Shown one piece after another: positions 9,628 to 18,006 of a stretch of 36,813 nt of DNA. The translations under genes were made by a program, and so were the position numbers. Position 1 is the first letter of the stretch; the number at the start of each line of letters is the position of its first letter. The DNA is from Syntrophaceae bacterium UBA1163 (lineage in GTDB: Bacteria > Desulfobacterota > BSN033 > UBA1163), in contig DBZJ01000155.1 in NCBI GenBank assembly GCA_002311635.1, forward strand, positions 1 through 36,813, written 5' to 3'. The notes under the pieces were generated by a model. It saw only the letters and a list, made by a program, of their open reading frames with translations, had not been told where the DNA came from and did not search any database.

Positions 9628-9656
9628 TTTTTAACACACCTGCTTCTAATTGTCAA
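9628..9656 (-). promoter_or_regulatory. sigma-70-type promoter for carAB-dcd
   Basis: Minus strand: perfect -35 TTGACA at 9656-9651, 17-bp spacer, -10 TAAAAA (4 of 6) at 9633-9628. Transcription would start near 9621, giving a leader of about 200 nt that holds a short ORF and a terminator. Confidence 0.65.
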
Positions 9657-9746
9657 TCTTTCCCCGTCATCGGTAATGAAGATGATAAGCTTCAGCCTGC
9701 GTGGGTTTGCAGCCTGAAGGCTGCGGCCGCAAGTCATCAATTGCGA

Positions 9747-10034
9747 TCAGGCATACATGTATATCTTCGTCTTGGTGGGTCTGGCCATCAGTTTTTCGAT
9801 TTTTGCGTGAATCTTTTTTCTGTCCGGATTTTTTTCCCATGATTTCCAGTCTTCGGCGTTTTGCCATGTGGTGATCACAATATAGTTATAAGGATCGTCT
9901 TGCGCCCGAAGCGTCTCTCCTGAGATATATCCCTTTGAGGGAATGGCTTTGGTTCTCAATTCCCTGAGCATTTTTGCAAAATCCCTTTCTTTTCCCTTTT
10001 TCACCTTCCGGTCGATAATGATCCTCACCGCCAT
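9747..10034 (-). CDS. antibiotic biosynthesis monooxygenase (ABM)-fold protein
   Basis: A 95-aa protein of the dimeric alpha/beta-barrel ABM type. The opening MAVRIIIDRKVKKGKERDF, the middle SGETLRAQDDPYNYIVITTWQNAEDWKSWE and the Lys-rich helix match the family pattern (strand, long helix, hydrophobic strand ending TTW, W-rich helix). I set the start at 10034 because GGAGGGG lies 6-7 bases upstream; an in-frame ATG 23 codons earlier lacks this. Members include heme-degrading, quinol-oxidising and purely structural proteins, so the activity is unknown. It stands alone between the giant glutamate synthase fusion and the carA promoter, on the same strand. Confidence 0.75.
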   Translation of the reverse strand: MAVRIIIDRKVKKGKERDFAKMLRELRTKAIPSKGYISGETLRAQDDPYNYIVITTWQNAEDWKSWEKNPDRKKIHAKIEKLMARPTKTKIYMYA

Positions 10035-10196
10035 CGTTTCCCCCTCCGCAATTTTTTCGGATGATACCAGATGATACCAATTGTCTTCGTAGATTTCAAG
10101 CAAGAATTACGGCAAAAATTAAAATGAGGCAGCCGTAATCCTTAAGCAAAAGGGCAGACGCAAACCCGCGGCTACTTTTCCTGAGGAAGTTGATGA

Positions 10197-13100
10197 TTAG
10201 TGATAACCTTCCAGCTCCCCCTTGGGCAGAATCCATCGAAAACTCTCGGGCCTGATGGTTCTTATTTCCCCATCGATACGAGCCGTGAGATGGCTGTTTT
10301 GTCGGGAGAAGCCCAGGCTAAAGATATCTTCCAGCTTCATCAGGCGGCCCATGATCTCTTCCCACTTTTTATCATCAATCGTTTGTACGGCACAACTCTT
10401 GTATTGTCCTTCATCCAACCTCTCCTTAGGGTCGTAGAAGATCGCTTCTCCGGCAGAGGCACCTGCCAGGATCTTGGCTCCAGTGTATGGGGAGTCCATT
10501 TGACGGAGCATTCCGTCATACCCCCGGAAGAGGCCGAGCATGATGACGGATCCACCCATTAAGGCTTGGCAGAGATGCTCGTACGCAGTCCCCACAATGT
10601 TCACCTCAAGCCCCGGGCCTCGAGGATCGCTTACCGCGCAGACCCATCCTCGGTCTACGACGTTGCCGAGGATATTAAATGTTCCTCCCTTTGCAGAGTA
10701 TCCCGTCACCTTTCCCACGTCACCGTGGATCTCAAGTGTTCCGGAATGCATGACCATTCCGGTGAAGTTCTGAGCATGGCCATGGACACGAATCAAGGTT
10801 CCCATGTTGAACGCACCGCAATACTCACCCGGGCTTCCATAGACATCCATGATAGAATCGGAGGTATTACCGGACCCCATACCCATGCCAATCCCCCGCT
10901 GGCCTTCCGTCCTGTAGACGATGAATCTTCTCCATCCCATCCGATGGGCATGGTCGAGAAAACAGCTCAACACCTTCAACGGGTCGATGCCTTCGGGTCG
11001 AAACCCCCGGCTGTCAACGATTAAGATCTGTTCTGTTCCTTCAGGTTTTTCGAGCTTTCCAGCATTGGCCAAGCTAACGCGAACGATTCCATTTCCACCG
11101 TTCACGCGATCCAACACCGAGTTGATATGGTCTTCGAGGATATGTTGAAGAGTCCCTCTGTCTTTATCTCCGGTTTCCCAACCCGGCAGATAATCGTGGA
11201 TTCGGGTCAGCTCCTTTACTGCTTGGGCTGTTGAAGCGTTCCTCGTTATCTCCTCCAAAGCGGTTTTGAATTCGTCAAACCCCCATCGGGATAGCCGATC
11301 TCGCACAAAGACGGAGGGATCGGATATTTTCTCGATTCCTATGCCGCCGGCTACCGAAGAGATTGACTTCGCAGAAGGATACGTCCCATGGGGAATATCC
11401 AGCCGCTTGCCGAATTTGTCTAATACCTCGTGGCTTGTGATTTTTCCCTTCTCGTTGTAGAAGACCCTGCTCACCATGCCTGTGTTGACTGTGAAGGTTA
11501 AGGGTGGGTGGGTGCTTCGCACGATCCCCAGACGATGAAGCTCCTGCAACCCCGCGTCACTCCCTTGTTTCTCGGAACAGATGATGCTCACGAAATTATC
11601 TCCGTCGTCATAGAGCATTGCGACGTTGGGCCGAAGCAAGGACGGGTCGATAATGTCCAACCGCTCGATGACCCTGCGATAGGGGTCGATCCGACCGCAA
11701 AGGTATTGGTACGGACCATCCGGAGCACTTTCCAACTCAACCTCCTGGACATGCTCGAAGCGATCCTTTATCTCAGGAGGCAACTGGGTCAGCTTCCACC
11801 CTGTCGTGGGTGAAAAAGATTCGACAAGAGCGTCGAAGGGATAATGGAGGTATTGGCTGAGCAGGTGAAGTTTAAGAGACGCCACGGCTGTATCCGTTTG
11901 AGCCAAAGGCGTCAGGTTGAACTGTGAGATTCGATTCAGCATCGTGCGATAATTCGTCGTCTCCCCGTTATGGGTCAGGGCTGTGTGAAGCTCGGCAAAG
12001 GGGTGGGCATTCATCTGGTCCACCACAGAACCAGTGGCCAGGCGCCGATGGATAACATTTACGGGCGCTTCTGGAAGTTCCCATGGAATTTCCCGACCAT
12101 CGCTCTTCCAGCAGCCGGAGTTTTTACCGCACGACATCACCGCCGCCTTCTTCTGCAAAACCTCTGCGTAGTTCTCCCGAGTGATCTTTCGGGAAAGCCG
12201 GTAGATGTACTCGTCCTCGGCCTCCTGCAAGAATTCTATGTTCGTTCTGTAATTCTCAACGGTCAGATCTCGGTAGCGCATCTGACGGGGCGGCCAGATG
12301 GGATCCTTCAACAGGTCATTCTCTACAAAGCGACACAACTCTTCACGTCGCACCCGTACAAAGAATCGGAACACATCGCCCGGATCTTTCTCGCCAAAGA
12401 GTCGGAAATCCTGCTCGTGACCTTCCTGATCGAGCCGATACGGGAAACGGCACTTCTCCAGATCGCCGTCGAAATCATCCAGTTCGACCCCTGTGAAATA
12501 GTGGTCAGCGATTTCTTTCATAATATGACGGCGCTTGACCAAGACCTCCTGCCTGGCTCGCCGACGAAGTTCTGCCGGATCGAGAGCCGCTTCTCTGGAC
12601 GCATATTCCTGTTCTACGTCGGATTGAAGTATGCCCTTGACCAAGACCTGCAGGGCATATTTATCCATATGAAGCGGGTAACAGCCTCCTTTCCAAATTC
12701 CAACCCCGTCCATGCCGCGGTTCCCCATACGTTCAAGCATCAAGTCCATCACATGGCTCGGGATGAAATGGTTGGAGACAATGGCAGCGACTCCACAATC
12801 CGAGGGAGCGGGCATCGGATTGGCCGTAACTTGCTGGGGGGTTTCTTCCGGCCTGCCGAAAGGCCGTGTCCGTGAAATTTCAGCCCTGCGGCGGCGACGC
12901 TCCCGGACTCTCTCTTCGAGAAGCGGCCATTGAATACAATCATAATGGCCCCGAAGCTCCCGAATGTCTTTCATGCCCAAGGCCGCAAGGGCCCTGATCG
13001 TCTGAGCCTGGAGAATTGAACGAAAGTTGATGATCTGTTGGGCGTTTATTTCGACATCGCGTAAAAGCTGCATTCTCGGTTCAATGGTGGAGATGCCGCT

Positions 13101-16100
13101 TCGGCACCCTGACTCGCAGTTGCGGTCCCGAACACAGCCGATGGCCACAAGGTCTGCGGTACCTAGGACGACGCCATCGAGTCCCAAGGCGATTCCCTTG
13201 ATCACGTCTCCCCATGTGCGAAATCCGCCGCTTCCCATGAAAACAACGGTATCTCTCAATCCGTCGTCCATCAATTTTTCATGGCAAAGGGGGATCGCAT
13301 ACTCCATGTGCATTCCCATCTGGCCCTTGATGATGTCCGGAGCTGCGCCGGTCCCTCCCCGGGGACCATCCAACCAGACCTCGATCACCATCTGGTTATC
13401 CTTGGCAATACGGGCGAGGCCGGAAACGATGAATTCAATATCGGGAGATGGCGAAACCTTAATACAGATGGTCGTACGGCGGTTGATCATCCGGACAGCG
13501 TCGATGAATGCCTTCACATCTTCAATCGAATAGCAATTATGAAAAGGGAAGGGAGAGATGAGGCTGACGCCTTCGGCCACTCCGCGTAGCCTCGACACCA
13601 GACCAAAGACTTTTCGTCCGAGCAAGTGACCCCCGACCCCTTGTTTCGCTCCCTGGCTATAGGCGATCACCACGCGTCGGGCACGCCGGATACTCTCCTT
13701 GGTTACTCCAAATAATCCCGTCTTGAGCTGAGTGGAGACATAAGGCTCGTCTTCGGCCGTGACAATCGGAACGTACTGGACCGGCATGGAAGCCGGATAT
13801 TTTCCGAGCGCATCCAGCAATCCCTGAAATTCAGGGGATTCGTCCAGCTCTTGCCGAACCCTTTTGATCAGCTCCTCCACTGGGATGAGTTTTCTCTCTT
13901 CTATCAATTGTCCCAACAAGGCCACTTGTTGATCCGTTAAGTCCAGGGGATTCCACTTCGAATCAAGGATGAAAAAAGTCGGGTATCCACCCTCGCCGGT
14001 ATCCATCTGGGTCCCGAGGGCTCGCGTTGCCAAGACCCGGGCGCGCCAGGTCCCCGGCCCGATCGACCCAACAGACATTCCGGCTCCGATAAAGGGTGCC
14101 TTCAGCCGCAATTGAGGTGCGATTTGAAGAGCGGTTGACACCTCCTCCAGCTTTCCTTCCGGGATCGCGTCAGGGTTCTGCTGAAACTGGACCTGAATAA
14201 AATCGAAGCCATCTCCAAGATTGCCTCGCTCCTCCGTATGGCTCAGCAGAAGCGCCTCGCGGTCTCCGCTGGCCATGCGGCCAACGGATGCAATGAGGGA
14301 AGCCGGCCAGACATAATCGCGGTCGAAGATGCGATAGCATGATGCCTTCAGGTCACAATTGTAGAACCGGTGCGGGAGCTGCGTGGGCTGGATCAGATCC
14401 GCTAACTGGCTGTATCGCCATCCAAAGCCGTCTCCCTCTCTCTGTATGCGGGCCCGGTTGCTTTGGCTGTTTCGTTCCAGGCGGCCCTGGTTCTTAAAGA
14501 TGTCGTAAACCCGCTCCTCGAGGTCGTCAAAAATGAGCAACCGGTTCTCTTCGCCCACGGTCTTTCTGATCTCTTTAAACCCGGAGGCACCGAGAACCTC
14601 AATGATCTGAACATTCCATACCCGGATGAGGCTGGTGATTCGCTTTGCCAATGCCGGTGCATCAAGTGAAATCCGGATCGCTTCGCCTCTGAGGAATCTC
14701 TGCCGTGCCATTGGATCGGCGGTCAACAACACGGGCCAATCGATCTTTATTCCGTTGGCACCCCGTTGGGTCGTTTTTTGCGAATCCGCTGCGGATCGGA
14801 TTCCTCCGGCCGCAAGGATTGAAAACCGGTGACGCAGTTTTTGCTCGACCAGAAATCGATGAACCGCGGGCACGGCATCCGTGGTGGGATAGTATCCTTT
14901 GTCCGCGTCGTAATCCGACGTGAGACACAAAATATCAAAAGGTGATTCGAATAAGGATTCCAGTTTTTGCTGGAACACCGGCGTTGGCCTGAGCTCCGAA
15001 TCCACATCATCCTTATTGGTCTTTATGACGGCGGAGAGAACAGCGGATCCAAAGAAGAGACGTTTCAACTCATCGATTCGTGCCAGAACCGTGTCATCCA
15101 GTTCGATTTCTATCAAATCGCAAGAATGATTCTGAAAGACTTCAGGCCACTTCTTCCCCGCGGCCAGGTTCCTGATATCGTCCGAGGTCAATCGGAGAAT
15201 CAGAGAATGCGTTCGATCCCGAATCTTGGCTCCGTATTTCTCAGCTTCTTCTAACCGAAGTGTGAGACGGGTCCCCGTGGTTCGGGCGGCCTCCAACATG
15301 GAGTCCAATAAGGTTTCTCCCCCGTCCATCGGCATCACGTCGAGGATGAGAGGCGTCTTCAGCCCGATCAGGCGAGGGGCAGGGGTCTCGATCCCGTGTC
15401 CGTTGAACGTCAGATATTTCGGCCGCTGACCGAGCTGGACAACGATGGCGTCCGCGGAGCTTTCATAGAGGAGATTCTGCGCGGGGCCTACGATGTGAAA
15501 GTGGCCGAAACGAATGCCGTCATTGCCGGAGCCACGATGTGGGTCTCCCTGACCCGTGCCAGAAACAGGAATCTTCCCCGTCGTTGCTTCCAGGTCGATC
15601 CGGGTGATGACTTCGCCTTTCCAGTACGGGTCATCCAAGCTGAGATAGTCCGGATGCAGTTCCACGGAAGTGGCTGGTAGTCCGGCTGCGATCTGCGGGC
15701 ACCGTTCCAGGCAGGCCCCGCAGCCGCGACAGAGGGATTCGTCCGCAATCACAACCTTACGGGGATCGGACTCATCACGCTTCCGTACGCTATACATGCA
15801 GGCATCGACGCAGGTGCCGCAATGAAGACAATATTCTTCATCAATGAGGACACGGTACCTTGGAAAGGTCTGGCGCTGTTCGTGAATCTTCTGATCGAAA
15901 CCCGTTCGGATCACATCGAGAAATCGGTAAAAATCCGGGCTATTCTCTACTTCCTGGATAAAGTTTGTTATCTCCTGAATCGGAAAATCGATGGTTCGGG
16001 ATAGAAACTTCTCCAGTTGATCGTAAAGCTCGCGATGCTTCAGATTCACCTGGCATTCTTCATCGCAGCGTCCGCAGTGAAGACAGAAGTAGAGGGGCAG

Positions 16101-17786
16101 GACTTTCGAAAGTTCGAGCTTCTTCGTTTCCAGTGCCCTCTTCATGGTGAGAAGCTTTCCTCTGGCCGTAAAGGTTTCATCCCCGGTCGCACGATAAACA
16201 GGACATCTGGATACGCAATTTCCACATTGGGCGCAGGCGAAGACGTCATTTGAGATTCCTTCAATTCCCTGGGGAGCAATCGTGATGCGCCGCCGAAGGG
16301 TCTTTTCCGGAATGATGGAGAACAACTTGAAAAGAAGCCATTGGGTCGAGGAGAGTTCGAGATTAAAGATGTCAGAATGGAATAGTATTTTTTGTAGAGG
16401 ACCCAGTCTCCCTGAAACAGAGAAAAATTTTCCTGGATTGAGGATTCCGGCAGGATCTACAACCTTTTTGTATTGGCGCAGTTGTTTCAACTCTTCTTTG
16501 GGGTAGAGGTCGCGTAAAAAAGGTGTGTTCCAGATTCCCAATCCATAAGGCTTCCCATGGTAAAACTGAACAGCTAGCCTGACCATCATTGGAACGAGCA
16601 AGAGGTCTGCATAAAAAATGGCCTTCCGATGGTCAGAGGCCACCATGGCAAGAAATAGGACTTGTTCTCGACTGATGAGATGAGAAGATGGATAAAAAGT
16701 TACACCGAGACGTTTGCCCCATTCGCTGATTTTTTCAAAGTAGGCAGCGACTTGATCCAGAGGGAGAAGCACCTCCGTGGCCAGAAGAGACGGCCCAAGA
16801 TGCTTGATGGACATGGGGAGGAACCGCTCTTCCCAGAGGTAATTGGCTGATGCTTCATCAGCTGGTTGAATGCCGTGCTCATTCAGATAGGCCTTGAACT
16901 CATGGGCCTGCCCTTCATCGGCAAATGCGACCAGGACCACGTTCTTATCCTCAATCGCCATTTTTCCATTTGATTGTTCCTTGAGGACGCGCACCAATTT
17001 GGTGTGGTAAACGATCACGTCATGAGGCTTGAGCAAGGGGTGATGGGAAACCTGCTTTGCAAAGGCATAGGCAGCGGACGTCCTTTCGAAGGAGAGAACG
17101 AAAGGATACCATTGTGAGGGTCGTCGGCCGACCTTGAGCGTGGCTTTCACAATAATTCCCATCTGTCCTTCAGTGGAAAGGAAGTAACCCACCTCTGGAT
17201 CGTCAGCCTCCAGATCTCGTGCCTTGCCTTCGGGTGTGATCACCCGTATGGAGATCAGCTGATTTCGCACCGGGCCATGGCGAAAGGTGCCAAATCCCAT
17301 GCCTCCCGTGGCCATCCATCCCGCGAGTGTCCCGCCCTTTCCTGAAGTCATGCTGAGGAGGGTAAGGCCATGGCGTTCGAGTTCGCGATGGATGTCGAGA
17401 AACCGGGCCCCCGGACCCACGGTCAGCTGAAGCGCCGCCGGGTTGATTTCAATCTTGTCCATGAAGCTGAGATCGATGAGTATTCCCCCCTGGGTAGGGA
17501 CTGCTCCGCCATATCCCCAGGTTCCAGCGCCCCGAATGGTTACCGGGATTTTATGATCTCGGGCAAAGGCAAAGATCTCCAGCAGGTGTTCTTCAGCGGC
17601 GGGCTGGAAAATGATATCCGGCAAGCTCTTCAGCATGAGGTCCCGGATCAGTGGAGGAAGATCGACGTTCAGGTCATTGCGGTAGTATTCGAGCTTCTCC
17701 GGATCATCGATCATCTTCAGACCGGGATTCCGGTGTAAAAAGTTTTCGAGATCTTTGCTCCAAGCAAGTTTCTCACTACTCACCAT
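10197..17786 (-). CDS. giant FAD oxidase / Fe-S / glutamate synthase / class-II amidotransferase / GXGXG fusion
   Basis: One uninterrupted 2529-aa frame. In order: (a) about 1-480, FAD-linked oxidase of the glycolate/D-lactate dehydrogenase type (IRGAGTWGYGG, ATGGMGFGTFRHG, VDPAGILNPGKFF); (b) about 510-580, two GlpC/GlcF-like Fe-S motifs (CAQCGNCVSRCP, CLHCGRCDEEC); (c) about 650-700, two ferredoxin 4Fe-4S motifs (CLHCGTCVDAC, CRGCGACLERCP); (d) about 740-1200, a divergent barrel-like region beginning TTGKIPVSGTGQG; (e) about 1230-1570, the FMN/3Fe-4S glutamate synthase core (TGEGGYP, QGAKQGVGGHLLG, GGTGAAP, GCVRDRNCESGC); (f) about 1664-2250, class-II glutamine amidotransferase (CGVAA, RGMDGVG, NAHPF, THNGETTNY); (g) about 2290-2410, GXGXG domain. 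Likely makes glutamate from glutamine and 2-oxoglutarate with electrons entering through the FAD/Fe-S front. It follows two glutamine synthetase genes. The electron donor is unknown. Confidence 0.9.
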   Translation of the reverse strand: MVSSEKLAWSKDLENFLHRNPGLKMIDDPEKLEYYRNDLNVDLPPLIRDLMLKSLPDIIFQPAAEEHLLEIFAFARDHKIPVTIRGAGTWGYGGAVPTQGGILIDLSFMDKIEINPAALQLTVGPGARFLDIHRELERHGLTLLSMTSGKGGTLAGWMATGGMGFGTFRHGPVRNQLISIRVITPEGKARDLEADDPEVGYFLSTEGQMGIIVKATLKVGRRPSQWYPFVLSFERTSAAYAFAKQVSHHPLLKPHDVIVYHTKLVRVLKEQSNGKMAIEDKNVVLVAFADEGQAHEFKAYLNEHGIQPADEASANYLWEERFLPMSIKHLGPSLLATEVLLPLDQVAAYFEKISEWGKRLGVTFYPSSHLISREQVLFLAMVASDHRKAIFYADLLLVPMMVRLAVQFYHGKPYGLGIWNTPFLRDLYPKEELKQLRQYKKVVDPAGILNPGKFFSVSGRLGPLQKILFHSDIFNLELSSTQWLLFKLFSIIPEKTLRRRITIAPQGIEGISNDVFACAQCGNCVSRCPVYRATGDETFTARGKLLTMKRALETKKLELSKVLPLYFCLHCGRCDEECQVNLKHRELYDQLEKFLSRTIDFPIQEITNFIQEVENSPDFYRFLDVIRTGFDQKIHEQRQTFPRYRVLIDEEYCLHCGTCVDACMYSVRKRDESDPRKVVIADESLCRGCGACLERCPQIAAGLPATSVELHPDYLSLDDPYWKGEVITRIDLEATTGKIPVSGTGQGDPHRGSGNDGIRFGHFHIVGPAQNLLYESSADAIVVQLGQRPKYLTFNGHGIETPAPRLIGLKTPLILDVMPMDGGETLLDSMLEAARTTGTRLTLRLEEAEKYGAKIRDRTHSLILRLTSDDIRNLAAGKKWPEVFQNHSCDLIEIELDDTVLARIDELKRLFFGSAVLSAVIKTNKDDVDSELRPTPVFQQKLESLFESPFDILCLTSDYDADKGYYPTTDAVPAVHRFLVEQKLRHRFSILAAGGIRSAADSQKTTQRGANGIKIDWPVLLTADPMARQRFLRGEAIRISLDAPALAKRITSLIRVWNVQIIEVLGASGFKEIRKTVGEENRLLIFDDLEERVYDIFKNQGRLERNSQSNRARIQREGDGFGWRYSQLADLIQPTQLPHRFYNCDLKASCYRIFDRDYVWPASLIASVGRMASGDREALLLSHTEERGNLGDGFDFIQVQFQQNPDAIPEGKLEEVSTALQIAPQLRLKAPFIGAGMSVGSIGPGTWRARVLATRALGTQMDTGEGGYPTFFILDSKWNPLDLTDQQVALLGQLIEERKLIPVEELIKRVRQELDESPEFQGLLDALGKYPASMPVQYVPIVTAEDEPYVSTQLKTGLFGVTKESIRRARRVVIAYSQGAKQGVGGHLLGRKVFGLVSRLRGVAEGVSLISPFPFHNCYSIEDVKAFIDAVRMINRRTTICIKVSPSPDIEFIVSGLARIAKDNQMVIEVWLDGPRGGTGAAPDIIKGQMGMHMEYAIPLCHEKLMDDGLRDTVVFMGSGGFRTWGDVIKGIALGLDGVVLGTADLVAIGCVRDRNCESGCRSGISTIEPRMQLLRDVEINAQQIINFRSILQAQTIRALAALGMKDIRELRGHYDCIQWPLLEERVRERRRRRAEISRTRPFGRPEETPQQVTANPMPAPSDCGVAAIVSNHFIPSHVMDLMLERMGNRGMDGVGIWKGGCYPLHMDKYALQVLVKGILQSDVEQEYASREAALDPAELRRRARQEVLVKRRHIMKEIADHYFTGVELDDFDGDLEKCRFPYRLDQEGHEQDFRLFGEKDPGDVFRFFVRVRREELCRFVENDLLKDPIWPPRQMRYRDLTVENYRTNIEFLQEAEDEYIYRLSRKITRENYAEVLQKKAAVMSCGKNSGCWKSDGREIPWELPEAPVNVIHRRLATGSVVDQMNAHPFAELHTALTHNGETTNYRTMLNRISQFNLTPLAQTDTAVASLKLHLLSQYLHYPFDALVESFSPTTGWKLTQLPPEIKDRFEHVQEVELESAPDGPYQYLCGRIDPYRRVIERLDIIDPSLLRPNVAMLYDDGDNFVSIICSEKQGSDAGLQELHRLGIVRSTHPPLTFTVNTGMVSRVFYNEKGKITSHEVLDKFGKRLDIPHGTYPSAKSISSVAGGIGIEKISDPSVFVRDRLSRWGFDEFKTALEEITRNASTAQAVKELTRIHDYLPGWETGDKDRGTLQHILEDHINSVLDRVNGGNGIVRVSLANAGKLEKPEGTEQILIVDSRGFRPEGIDPLKVLSCFLDHAHRMGWRRFIVYRTEGQRGIGMGMGSGNTSDSIMDVYGSPGEYCGAFNMGTLIRVHGHAQNFTGMVMHSGTLEIHGDVGKVTGYSAKGGTFNILGNVVDRGWVCAVSDPRGPGLEVNIVGTAYEHLCQALMGGSVIMLGLFRGYDGMLRQMDSPYTGAKILAGASAGEAIFYDPKERLDEGQYKSCAVQTIDDKKWEEIMGRLMKLEDIFSLGFSRQNSHLTARIDGEIRTIRPESFRWILPKGELEGYH

Positions 17787-17884
17787 ACTCGTTTTCCTCG
17801 CTTTACCTCTGCAATGTTACATAAATTAATTTAAAGATAACCTATGGATGAAGAAAACTCAATCCGTTCCGCCTCCCTTCGCCT

Positions 17885-17933
17885 CGTTAGATCTTCATTC
17901 AGCGCTCTTATTCAAGAAGTCCTTTATCTAACG
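17885..17933. repeat. inverted repeat between glnA and the glutamate synthase fusion
   Basis: Eight-base arms CGTTAGAT (17885-17892) and ATCTAACG (17926-17933) are perfect complements with a 33-base loop. The second arm abuts the next hairpin at 17932. It lies in the 220-bp spacer after the GSI-alpha gene. Confidence 0.55.
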
Positions 17934-17967
17934 AAGCCCCACTCCCACCAGGGGAAGGGGGGCTTCG
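17932..17967. repeat. GC-rich 9-bp-stem hairpin downstream of GSI-alpha glnA
   Basis: Arms CGAAGCCCC (17932-17940) and GGGGCTTCG (17959-17967) are perfect complements around an 18-base loop. It stands 40 bp past the glnA stop. No T-run follows on the minus strand, so it may stabilise the upstream mRNA or partly terminate rather than fully stop transcription into the glutamate synthase gene. Confidence 0.6.
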
Positions 17968-18006
17968 AGTAAACAGGGGCTGTAAACAAAGCAAAGGAGA
18001 AGAAGA

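Noticed and set aside
11970..12875. 301-codon plus-strand open frame opposite the glutamate synthase fusion
   Set aside because: Antisense shadow of the amidotransferase domain; composition and lack of motifs do not support a protein.
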